This document shows positions 1 to 11,217 of a stretch of 64,000 nucleotides of DNA, one piece after another; positions within the stretch are counted from its first letter, which is position 1; the number at the start of each line of letters is the position of its first letter. The DNA comes from Nymphaea colorata (Eukaryota > Streptophyta > Magnoliopsida > Nymphaeales > Nymphaeaceae): the NCBI RefSeq assembly GCF_008831285.2, contig NC_045139.1:11504704-11568703 (forward strand), given 5' to 3'. A model generated the notes under the pieces. That model ran no database searches and was not told the DNA's origin. It saw nothing but the letters and a program-made list of their open reading frames with translations. The position numbers and the translations under genes are program-made.

Positions 1-3000
1 CAATATACAACTCTGCGAGACTTTCCAATGATTGACTGATTCTGATTGGCAGAAAGTGAGCGGACTTCGTAAGTCGATCAACAATCACCCATATGGCATT
101 CTGTTGTCTTTTGGTACGAGGCAACCCAACCACAAAATCCATCGTAATGTCTTCCCATTTCCACACTGGAATATCGATTCTTTGCAACAAGCCTCCTGGC
201 CGCTGATGTTCTGCTTTTACCTGTTGGCAAACTAAGCACTTTGCCACATATTCTGCAATTTCACGCTTCATTCCAGGCCACCAAAAATTTCTTCTCATAT
301 CTTGAAACATCTTTGTACTGCCCGGATGAATAGGAAACTTAGATTTGTGAGCTTCATCAAGCAACAGACGCTTCACCCCTTCATCTCTAGGAACCCATAA
401 TCTCTGCCGAAAACGCAATGAACCATCTTCATCTTGATGCCAAAGAGAATCGTTCTTCTGGCTTGCTTCCATGTTCTTAGCAAACTCTGGATCTTCCTTT
501 TGTTTCATTACAAGTTCTTCCATCAAAGGACGCCGAATCAAGGCCGTCATCGTTGCCTTGTGCTCATCACAAATGCAAGGCTGCCAAGCTATCACATCTT
601 GCAATAATGTCCAAGAACGAGTCAACATACTGCACATTGTCGCCTTGACATGCCTGCTCAACGCATCTGCCACCACATTCGCCTTGCCTGGATGATACGA
701 TATGGTGAAATCATAATCCTTTAAATATTCGATCCATCTTCTTTGCCTCAAGTTGAGATCCCTTTGTGAGGATATATACTTCAGGGACTTGTGATCTGTA
801 AACACCTCGAATGTTGCACCATAAAGATAGTGTCTCCACATCTTCAATGCGAACACGACTGCTCCCAACTCCAAATCATGAGTGAGATAGTGCTGCTCAT
901 GGGCCTTCAACTGCCTTGATGCATAAGCCACTACACGACCATGTTGCATCAACACACAACCATATCCGATCCTCGAAGCATCAGTGTACACCACAAAACC
1001 AGAATGACCTGATGGAAGCGTCAGAATAGGGGCAGAAGTAAGCTTGTCCTTTATAGTTTGAAAACTCTTCTCACACTCTTCATTCCACAAAAACTTCATC
1101 CCTTTTCTCAATAGCTTAGTCATGGGCGTAGCTATTTTCGAAAAGTCTTGTATGAACCTGCAATAGTATCCTGCCAATCCCAAAAAGCTTCTAACCTCAG
1201 TTACACTGCAAGGTGTTCTCCAGTCCTGAACAGCTGACACCTTAGCCGGATCGACGGATACTCCATCCTTCGAGATCACATGTCTCAGAAAGTTTACCTT
1301 CTCTAGCCAAAATTCACATTTTGAGTATTTGGCGTAAAGCTTGTGCTTGCGCAAAAGACCTAACACACTTCTCAAGTGGTCTCTGTGCTCTGCTTCACTC
1401 TCTGAGTACACCAAAATATCATCAACAAACACAATAACAAAACAATCCAAGATCTCTTGGAAAACCCGATTCATGAGGTCCATGAACGCTGCGGGAGCAT
1501 TAGTCAACCAAAAGGCATGACCCTGAATTCATAATGTCCATACCTGGTTCGAAAAGCAATCTTAGAAACATCTTCCTCCCGTATCAATAGTTGATGGTAG
1601 CCTATCCTCAGATCGATCTTAGCGAAAACCTTTGCATTCTTAAGCTGATCAAACAAGTCTTCAATTCTTGGAAGCGGATACTTATTCTTGATGGTAACTT
1701 GATTCAACATACGATAATCTATACACAAGCGCATAGTCCCATCTTTCTTTTTCACAAACAGTACAGGTGCTCCTCAAGGAGACACGCTAGGTCGGATGAA
1801 GCCCTTATCTAAGAGCTCATGCAGTTGCTTCTTCAACTCTTCTAACTCTGCTGGTGCCATACGGTAGGGTGCCTTAGAAATAGGAGTTGTCCCTGGTAAC
1901 AACTCTATCTTGAACTCCACTTCTCGAGTTGGAGGCAAACTCGACAATTCTTCAGGAAACACATCAGGATACTCACTCACCACGGCAACATCCTGCAATC
2001 TCATCCGTTCAGCCTCATTGATCAACACATTGACCAAGAAGGCAGCGCTTCCACTATCTATCCATCGCTTAGCCTTCAATGCAGACACCATTATCTTATC
2101 AGTTCGACTGACCCTACGAGCATGAAATTCCATAGGCTGCATCTCATTAGTCAACATCTGTATCTGCTTCTTCCTGCAATCTATAATGGCATAATGTGCA
2201 TACAACCAATCCATACCCAAAATCACATCAAACTCATAGAGACCGAGGATCACCAACTGTGCAGGTAGGTGAAGTTGATGGATTTCCATGTCCACTTCAG
2301 GAAGATACTCACGACACGACTCTTGAGCATACATCGGACTAACAACTTTTAAAACATACGGCATTCTTCTAGCCGACACTTCGAGTGAGGTAGCAAATCG
2401 ACTAGATATAAAAGAATGCGTCGCTCCTGCATCAAATAACACTCTAGCAAAATGAGAACTGACAAGTAAAGTACCTTCAACGAGGTCGTGTGCCTGAAGC
2501 TCCTCCACAGTAGTAGCGTAGACACGTCCAGACGTCTGTCGTGCGCTAGAAGAACCGGCTTCAGGCTTCTTCAATTCTCTTTCTTTCCTCAACGGGCAAT
2601 CCTTGATAAAGTGTCCCATACCTCCGCAGTGTAAACAAGCCCCAGTCACCCGATAGCACAGCTTCCCGGGGTACACACGATAACAAGTGGTGCACTTCTG
2701 AGAAGTCGGAATGGCCACTGACCCTTGTGTGGCCTCACTACGGGTAGGCAGGTTCCGTCTGAAAGTTCGGTCATCCCGCCTCTCATAAGGCCTTGTCCTG
2801 CCCGCAAAGTGTTGGCGCTTCACCTGTGTCCGTCCACCTTGTGAATGCTGGCCTGCTTTCTTCTGATGATCCTTTTGTGTCCTCACCCAATCTTCTTCTA
2901 TGCATCGTGCCATTGTAACCGCCTCATCCAAGTCACGAGGTCTACTTGTCAACACTTTGCTTCGTAGTCCATCTCGCAGCCTGCGCACAAACTTGCCCGC

Positions 3001-3718
3001 TCTGGCCTCATCGGTAGTGTAAAGGTGTGGGCAATACACCTCCAAGTGCCGATATCTCGTAATGTACTCTTCTAAGCTCGACTGATTCTGCTGCAAATCT
3101 AGAAATTCTTGCATTTTCTTGTCTCTGGCATACACTAGAAAGTATGTCCTGAAGAAGGAATCTCTGAACTGCTTCCATGAGATTGACCCTTGGCCAGCGA
3201 ACCGAATCTCACTAGTTGATTGCCACCAATTCTTGGCATCACCCTTCAACAAATAGGAGCCATAGTTCACTCTATCTTCTTCTGGCACCTTCAGAAGCCC
3301 AAAAATACGTTCAACCTCTTCAATCCAGTCCTTTCTTATCATGACTGCCCCCTCCTGAGAAGATAGGCGGCTGCATCGCCATAAACTGCTGATAAGACAT
3401 TGTCGTTGCCTTCTCCCGAACTGGAGCACAGGTGTCCCCCGAAGGAGATGCGTTACTTCTCTGATTACCGACCATGGACTGCATTAACGTAGTCAGCGTC
3501 TGCAACGTGGCCAGCAATATAGTCTGCTGATCCACTGGCGGAGTCTGTCTCGGTGGGGTTTGGGCACCCCCACCTAGCTGGGCATACTGGGGCTCTAACG
3601 CACTGTCACCCCGCGGAGTATGCGCATCAGAATGGGTTGGGCTGGGCTCTCTATGTGCCTCTAAAGACGGCCCAGCTCGCTTCTTACCCCTACGATGATA
3701 TTCCACCTGTACAAACAA
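1..3718 (-). pseudogene. Broken Ty3/gypsy gag-pol polyprotein
   Basis: Gag starts near 3718. A single-base frameshift in a G-run near 3350 moves the reading into the frame that runs 3360-1777. That frame has the retrotransposon gag domain (WIEEVERIF, then NWWQ), a CCHC zinc knuckle (CLHCGGMGHFIKDC, about 2600-2640) and a protease active site (LFDAGATHSFIS, about 2400-2440). An in-frame TGA near 1774, where the family has Trp (SPWGAP), interrupts the start of reverse transcriptase. RT then continues ([23 protein letters not shown]) to MPFG at 1504, where one lost base shifts the frame again. Further down, the FVDD active site (about 1410-1440), an RNase H segment (YTDAS, near 980) and the integrase zinc-binding and early core region (1-240) are readable. 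All domains before the window edge can be recognised, but the protein cannot be made intact. Confidence 0.88.
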
Positions 3719-3926
3719 GATCCTTAATTCTCAAATCACGACCAATACCAAACTCACAAGTCAAATCACAACCTGCATTAGCACGAAGTTCAAAACACAG
3801 ATCACATTACATACTTATACTTGAAAAATCAAAACTACAATAACCAACTAATCAAACAAATGCGTACCTGGGCAACACGGCTTCACAGATAGACTTTAAC
3901 TCACATCCATAATGGGGTTTGCCATG

Positions 3927-3938
3927 GCTCTGATACCA
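3927..3938 (-). other. Primer binding site (initiator tRNA-Met) of the gypsy element
   Basis: The minus strand reads TGGTATCAGAGC, the usual plant retrotransposon site complementary to the 3' end of initiator tRNA-Met. It lies 4 bp after the LTR end and about 210 bp before the gag start. Confidence 0.85.
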
Positions 3939-3942
3939 AAAC

Positions 3943-6935
3943 TGTCACACCCCGAGCTTTTAACCCTCAAACTATTCTTTTTTTCTCAAAACATAAAGCA
4001 TCGAGATGTGACTACCCAACAATTCAAATTGACGATGAGCCAAGCAATACAAAACAATGGGGCGAACTTTCATTGATATAACCATTTTGTTTTCTACAAA
4101 TTCACATCTATGTGCATGACGACCAAAAAGCCCCAAAATCAATAACATTGATGCCTAACAAAAAAAAAGACATCAATAAACCCAAAACATGACGCGCCGG
4201 CACTACAAACGACAATCCCAAAACCACCCCAGTAGGACGTGAGTGAAGCCATCCGCTCAACCTGTTGCCCCGGGTCCGCCAAAACCTGAAAAAGAAAACA
4301 ACTGAAGGCTCAACCTTCGCAGTATGGCAACAAGCCAGGAAAATGCCAAACCCTCTCAAGTAAGGCTCAAATAAAGGGACAAATATCAACCCATCTATCG
4401 TCATGTCGCGTCTGAGTGCGACACGTAAAAGCCACTTGATGGCCACACTAACATAACATCAGTCACATGCGAAGCATGCTTAAACATAACACTTGCATTC
4501 ATATCAATCACATATATGTCAGTCACATGCATTCTGTCAAACACATTGCATTTTCATTAACTTTAGTGCATTAACAGTTCCTGTGGGTGCAACATAGGAA
4601 CGTGCACACCGCGGGCGGCCTACAGCCGAGAGACAACCCCCGTGGTGGCCCATAACAGTATGGATCTATTTCACCCGCTGCAGCGGTAGAGCACTCATCC
4701 CTGGATGTGTGAAGTCCAAGGTGAGATACTCAGCCTTCCTTAGAACACCCAGGTTGGGAAGGCAGGAGCCCAACGCTCCAAGCACAACACACAACAGAAC
4801 CCTGGGGCCTTGCACCGCCTACGCTCTGACGGGCGAGACCAGTGGCAATCAAGGGGGACGTCTCCCAAACACATAGTCACATCCCACTGGCCTCTCATCT
4901 CTTAGTTATTCATTCTTATCATTATGGTTACACATTCACAAGATGACTAGCTAGTACACGAGGTTAGTACACTTCCCGAGTGCACCCACACCTCCGATTA
5001 CCTCCACATGAGGTCTATACATACAGTAACAGTCATTGCTAGCCGTCATACCATACGGGTACAACTACCCTCCAAAACATCCATTAGCATCATTGCCCAT
5101 GACAATGCATATGTAACAACATACACATTCATATCAATCATCACATCAATCATGTCAATCACCTCTTTGAAAAACATAGCCAATCCACAAACAGTAGTCT
5201 CGATCTGTGGTTGGCTCGTAGCTGTCCTATGCAGTTATCATTCTATGATGCTTTCTAATGCACAATTGGGGTCGAGGAGACACTCGACTTGATACCACGC
5301 CTCATCTGTCCTAAACAGATATCAATTCTAGCATGCACATGCCAATGCGTAACATTTTTAAAACGAATGACTAATAATCTTTCTAACCCATTCATATCAT
5401 GTAAGCAACATACACATACTTAATCACAAAACAGTCAATCAATTAACATCACAATCCTAGGATCCCTTGATCCTAGGAGCACTCAATCACACAATTGCCC
5501 CAGGCAGGAATTTGCCTGGAAAGTTGCCATACCTGTGGCGCGCTCACCAAATTCTTCAAAATGCCTCAAGCTTCAAACTCAAGGTCGACGGGATGAGCCC
5601 GGTGCACCTGCAAACATAAACAAGAATAAGGTTTCTACTAGATACCTACACCAATCAAACAGAAACGAACAGATACAAAAATAAAATCCTTGAGGCACGT
5701 GTCATCGCCTCAAGAGGGTATCGACAGGTAGTGTCGACCAACAAGCTCTCCAATAGGCCTCCTCCTTTACGTCTTGACGTTGCCTCGAATTATCAAAGCC
5801 TTCAACCATCAATCAAACCATCATTAATTCCTTCCTCAATAACGTTCTTTAAGTAAGACATCAACCTCAAGTCACATCCCAATACGCATATATCCCTAAT
5901 TAACTTCATGATACACCCATTCACCGAAGTCTGCGCTACACTCCCTAAGACGGTTCTAAATCTTTCCCACAACCTCACAATCTCTACCATGCTTCCCTAA
6001 AGCTTCGAAAATTAATCCATCATGCTTAAACGATCATTAAGTGCATGAATCATCACTTTCCAACGCAAATCCTAAGTTTCCCCCAAAAACAAAATTACTA
6101 ACATGCGTCCCAAAATCATCAATTCTAAGCTCTAGCAAGCTCGAACCATAATTATACATGCTTTAGAAGGTAATATTCATTATTTTGAGCTTGATTAAGT
6201 ATTGCTCACCCCAAAACAAGCGTCCAAACTGCTACAACCCTTCTAGCAACCACTTCACACGTCCGATCAAGTGCCAGTGCTCGAGATTGCTTGCTGTCGC
6301 TGCTCACTACACGCCCTACTAGCTGGTGAGAGGGGAAAAACGTCCCAAAACCGCAATCCAACCCCAAAACGCCATGGAAAGAGTCAACACACGTCCAAAA
6401 AGGTTCACACAAAATCTGTTGCTAACCCACGTAGTAGTGGGAGAAAAAAACTGAAACGAACCAGAGAAAAGGGACGCTGACAGAGAGGAGAGACAGAGAG
6501 AGGAAGGGTTCGGTCAAGGGGGAAAACGGCCGTGGGGGTGAGAAAGAGAGGAAAAAGCAGGTGGGGGAGTGCGAGTGAGTGAGAAGAGGGTCGAGCGGTA
6601 GGAAACCAGCGGAAAAAGGGGAAAGAGAGTGGCGAGAGAGAAGAAGAAGGGACGTGCGGCAGAGAAGGAAAAATCGCACGAGAGAGAGAGAGAGAGAGAG
6701 TTTACCAAGTCGCCGCCGCCGCCGCTGCCACCTCCGTCGCCGTCGTCGTTCCAGCCACCACCACCCGACCGCCACTCTCCTCCCTCTGCGCTGCCACGGG
6801 AGACCACCAGGAGACAACGAAGAAGGAAGGGAAAGGCGAGGGAGAAGGGCCTCGCGTCGGGCCCTTACGCGAGTGGGGTCGGGTCCGGGTCTGGACCCTA
6901 ACTCGACCCGACCCGCCGAACCAACGAGCATTACA
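3943..6935 (-). repeat. Putative 5' LTR of the Ty3/gypsy element
   Basis: On the minus strand this stretch would begin TGTAATGCTCG and end GTGTGACA, giving the canonical TG...CA ends, and it stops 4 bp before the primer binding site. The inner boundary at 3943 is well supported. The outer boundary at 6935 is inferred from the TG/CA rule, because the other LTR is outside the window. The distal part (about 6420-6800) is strongly purine-rich on the plus strand, with GA and CCG runs. No gene is seen in it; the Arg/Ser-rich open frames here are compositional. Confidence 0.55.
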
Positions 6936-7224
6936 GTGTGGAAATCCTCTAGAACATACTTAGATTTGGTAGTGATCAGAGGTCATTTGGGAGGTTAAAT
7001 CTGCAGCAGAACAGAATAGATATCGTCAACCACAACTTTGCTACAACCACCGATAGATCTGCCTGTTCAGAGGATGATTCTTGGCAATCCGTGAGGAATT
7101 TCAATGAGATCTTGGTATCTTTGGAATCGTCTAGAAGTTCTCGACAACATATCCAAATTTGATGGTGATTGGAAATCGTTTGATTAGAGAAATCAAGCTC
7201 AATAATTCCAACAACAAAGTACGC

Positions 7225-7316
7225 CGAGGAATGCTTGCGTTTTGATGCTACAACCACTTCAATCAGATGTACCAGCTCCTAATGCTCCTGAAGCAGTTGT
7301 TGCACTTATTATTGTC
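7225..7316 (+). pseudogene. Copia gag fragment, plus-strand copy
   Basis: This roughly 90-bp stretch (TGCGTTTTGATGCTACAACC and onwards to the ALIIV coding block) closely matches the reverse complement of 9536-9645. It encodes the same remnant of the zinc-knuckle to protease linker of a Ty1/copia gag (CLRFDATTTSI...NAPEAVVALIIV). It is a short relic with a stop after the match. The extent is judged by eye. Confidence 0.55.
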
Positions 7317-9109
7317 TAGCTCAAATGATATTGTATCAATCGCTCTCAGCATTCCTCAGTAACAAAGTACATCAATGTTTGGATGTGGGCAGGTGTTGCA
7401 AACTACAAACTATAACACAATATTTCTATGTACTTGTAGATTGATCAAGTAGTAATTTGTTAATCTACGCGAAGCCATAAGAGGCAATAACTTCCATCTC
7501 ATAGCAATTCCAGCTCCTGTACTCCACATGTTCACATTTGAAACCATGGGATATTCCTTTTGGCATTGTTGCTATCTAACCAGTTTTTCATAGGGCAGGT
7601 AAGTATCTAGCATTTACACAATATCATGACTATGAACTTTGATGAGCAACTGCATCTCTATTCTCGATCAAATCTTGATCAAGTCCCTCACATTTCAAGT
7701 GAAAATTCATATTGTCACAAAAAGAACCACATTTAATAATAGGAGGATGTTTAGGTTGACCATTTCTATTTGGCCACTTCTTTAGCATGATCTCTTCTCA
7801 GCTCAAGTTTGATATTAGGTTCACCTTCATAAGGGGAGGGGGTACTACTGACTAGTTTCTTTCTCAAACACACATGCCATGGTCATTTCATAAGCACTTG
7901 CAAAAAGTAGGGCTTTGCTCGTGACATGACGTTGGGGACATGGAAACAATGAGAGATTGGCTCAAGGAGTACTAAGAAAGGTGATAACAGCAGTGGGACT
8001 CCTGTAGGTAATGAGAAGCTTAAAAAATTATTTAATCTCCCCAACCTTCAATTTACTCATGTGTTCGCTTGCATAGCCCTGCCTAGACTCCTTGTTGTTA
8101 ATGTTCCTCCACTTCCACAAGGGTTTGGCCTCCCAACTTCCAAACCCTTGAGCACAAGATCTTTCATTTTGTTTCTCTCTCCGTATCAAGGAATGTAAGC
8201 GAGGAAAGTCTTTGGTTCTCAATACACAATTTCACCGGAGGAGAAAGTCTTTTTGTTGCTGGAGAGAGTCAACAACCCTCTTTGTGATGACTCTTATTTT
8301 GCAATCCATCAACTTGCTTTTACACTTACATTTTCCCATAGAGGTGGCCATGCATTACACCATTAAAAATTGTTACTTCAACGAATCTTTGTAGTTGCCC
8401 AAAAAGCTTGCATAAAATAGATGTCATTCTTGAATTGTTTGGTAATTGACAAGTGTGTGGGGCTGAAGGAACTCTTATGTACTAATTAACATAATGCAAA
8501 AAACATTTTGGATGTGTATGATAGTTTTTCTCTCTCTCTCTCTTTGCCATTAAAAACTATCAGAAAAGCATCCTCTTACCTTCCAGTCCAACCTCCCCCG
8601 GCCCGCCGTCCCCACACACACACTCTCTCTCTCTCTTTCGCTTGTGAACTGCCCTCCCTTACCTTCTCTGATTGTCTGTTATCTCCTTCGGTGTTCCTCG
8701 CTTTCCTCCTTTCGGCCTGACGCTTGTTGGTGAGAGTCGCTAGGATCATGCCTCTGGGACTAGTGGTGTGTTTCTTGTTCTATGATGAATTGGCAGAAAC
8801 CGTGCTATTTTTATCGTGGGTAGGGGCTGTCCCTTGCCATTATCAGGGTTGCGATGGGAGAGAGCTCTTCATCCGAAATGTGCCCATTGTTATACCTGAT
8901 ACACAGAAAGGCTCCAGCCCACCATTGTTTCTAGCAACCTTTGCTCTTTCAGCTGGTGTTGCTGCTTCTTGCCATCCCGACTTTAATGTTGGTGGCAGCA
9001 TTCTTCATGGTTCCTTTACTTGCCCTCAATGGTCTCATGCACGGCCATTGATTAGGCGCTTCTCAGGAGCTACAGGGGTCTCCTTGTCCTCCGCAACGGC
9101 TGGTTGGCT

Positions 9110-9992
9110 TTTGTAACATTGAATTCAATTTTTCTACGCTTGAGTGGCCAAGCCGTTGATGCCAAGTTAGCAAATCAACACCACACTGCAGGTGAGAAAA
9201 GAGAAGCTCCATATCTATGCCCATGCATGATCGTCGCTTGGCTGGACATGCCCTTTCTAATAAAAGGGTCAAAATAATACTCAACCAGAAAACTATTGAT
9301 AGTGGTGAGTTGGTTAATAGAAAATAAGATTACTTTTAAATTTTGAGAATGACTAGCACATCCTAGAGAGTAAGGGAGCCCTTGATGGTGAGAATAGCAG
9401 CTGTGCCAACATAAGTAATAGGTAATTTAGTGACATATCCAACCATGATTTTTTCATCAGGTCCATGATAAGAATAAACATTACAGAGAATACCTAACTT
9501 GGAATTAATATGCGCACTGGCTCCTATGAGAACCAAAACTCATCTTGTAGCTCAACAATAATAAGCGCAACAACTGCTTTAGGAGCATTAGAAGCTTGGT
9601 ACATCTTGGTACATATGATTGAAGTGGTTGTAGCATCAAAACGCAAAATGACTCGATTTCCTACATATTTAACAAGTGACGTTCTCTGAAGGGCCAGACT
9701 TCTTGTTGCCTGAATTATTGGTTTGAGACGAGTGGGATTGTTGCTGGTTGGAAGTCTGAACAAAGCCTCACCCCTAGAGGAAACCTCGATTGCTATTGGA
9801 ACCATGACCTCCTCCTTGCTTTTGAGCATTGGTCATCTTTAGCCGGTTCGGGAGTGCTGCCATAAGGAAAACCTTGTAGGTCTTGAGACTCGATGAACCC
9901 CATAGGCAGTGTTTTTCCGCAACAAATAGTTGGTATGATTTAATTTTATGGATACAAAGTTTGTCGCATGTAAAGGTAAACTTACATGTCAT
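9110..9992 (-). pseudogene. Decayed Ty1/copia gag/protease/pre-integrase remnant
   Basis: Read on the minus strand from 9992, the order is a Gly/Asn/Gln-rich gag tail (QGGGHGSNSNRG, about 9840-9784), the degenerate post-knuckle linker (LRFDATTTSIICT...NAPKAVVALIIVELQDEFWF), a degraded protease start and then a GAG-pre-integrase block (LLTWHQRLGHSSVEKLNSML, about 9180-9120). The order matches copia pol. The active-site DTGA-type motif is no longer clear and the frame is broken several times. No LTR could be assigned. Confidence 0.6.
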
Positions 9993-11217
9993 ATTGTGCG
10001 GTAATTAACCAAGATAAATTCCCAACATTGTCCTAACTAGTACCTACTTAGGAGGAAATTGTCCTATATGCTACATGAACTACTTGATCTAAACAAAATT
10101 AGAATGAGAATGATCTAATTAACTATAATTTAGTTCAATTGCTAATTAATGGATTGTTTAGACTAACTTGAATAACTAAAACTAACTAAAGAGTATGAAA
10201 AGTTAACTAATAGTTTATAAAGTAACTAAGTTAAGGAGTAGCCACGAGGGGTCCCAATATCGACGCATGTTACGACCGAAGGCACATAGAAAATAGCTAA
10301 AAGTGCAGTTTCTTCGTGGAGAAGAAAAGAAAAAAGAAGAAGCTAACTTTAATGAGACGAACATGGAAAAACTTTATTACATACTGGAGGTTTGTGATTC
10401 AGAAAATCGCATTTATAAATTAATAATAAAAAACATAAAGGAAATAATAAAAATGAAAAATACAACTTATATACATGCATACTCGACTTTATGATATATA
10501 TGCCCTTGGAAGAGCTAACGAAAGTTTCAATGCAAGTACTAAATACAAGTTTTTTTCCCTAATAAAGAAATTAAATTCAAAAAAGCAGTAGTAAATTCTG
10601 CAGTGAGTACTTAGGTTTTAATTTAATTATTGAAAAAAACCTTGCCATTGCTGTCCATTGTATTTATCGACCACAGCAATAAAATGTGCCCCACAAGGGT
10701 GAGCTTCGGGTCAGGCCGGGGCAGAACAGTCCGGGTTTGACCCAGACCCGGCCACCTTGGCCTGCACTTGGGCCCAACCTCGCCTGATTCATTTTTTAAC
10801 AAAAAATTTTTAATATATTATTAAAAACTATATAAAATATAATAAATAAATAAAATTTATTTGATCTGACTCAGTTTATCTTGAGCCCAATCCAATTTGA
10901 ACTCGAGTCGAAGCCGACGGTGAAAAAGCCCAACCCGATGCCCACTCTGAAGGCCCCCAACAGAGTGTACGGAACAATTTGGCAACGTGAGTGATTACTC
11001 AAGAGATGAGGACAATTTTTGGAATTGAAAGCTCATCAGTAAAAGATGGCAGCATTCCGACTGGGGCTTGTTCTGAAAACACAATCCAACTGAACTACTG
11101 TTATGCTTATTTTTTTCCCGTTAAGTATAAGAAAGGATAGCACGTTCTTCGTTCAACCGCCATCGCCGGTCTCTCTACCGCAGTAACGCGACGAGAGACA
11201 GGAGGAGGGGGAGAGAA

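Larger units (their letters stand above)
1..6935 (-). mobile_element. Ty3/gypsy LTR retrotransposon, Tekay/Del-like, 5' part
   Basis: On the minus strand the order is a long LTR, a tRNA-Met primer site, gag with one zinc knuckle, aspartic protease, reverse transcriptase, RNase H and the start of integrase, which the left window edge cuts off. PR-RT-RH-IN order is the Ty3/gypsy order. The gag style and the roughly 3-kb LTR beginning TGTCACACCCCGAG on the plus strand suggest the Tekay/Del chromovirus lineage. That is inference, because the chromodomain and 3' LTR lie outside the window. The coding part carries at least three disabling changes, so the copy is not autonomous. Confidence 0.85.
6936..11100. 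other. Intergenic region with copia scraps
   Basis: No intact gene is seen. Two fragments of a decayed copia gag are described separately. The stretch 7320-8720 shows nothing recognisable beyond short CT runs (8528-8545, 8620-8640). An open plus-strand frame with an ATG at 8748 and a stop at 9116 (about 122 codons) has no recognised domain. Around 10700-10960 a GC-rich block (CCCAGACCCGG, GGGCCCAACC) flanking an A/T-rich core looks like a degenerate dispersed repeat. Confidence 0.6.

Noticed and set aside
4680-4740. tRNA D-arm-like GCGGTAGAGCAC in the gypsy LTR
   Set aside because: No matching acceptor or T arm follows, and the stretch lies within a long LTR.
6422-6998. Arg/Ser-rich open frames on both strands
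   Set aside because: They reflect the purine-rich distal part of the gypsy LTR, with no domain.
8748-9116. Plus-strand open frame of about 122 codons
   Set aside because: No recognised domain, no splice or promoter context, and it runs into a copia relic on the other strand.
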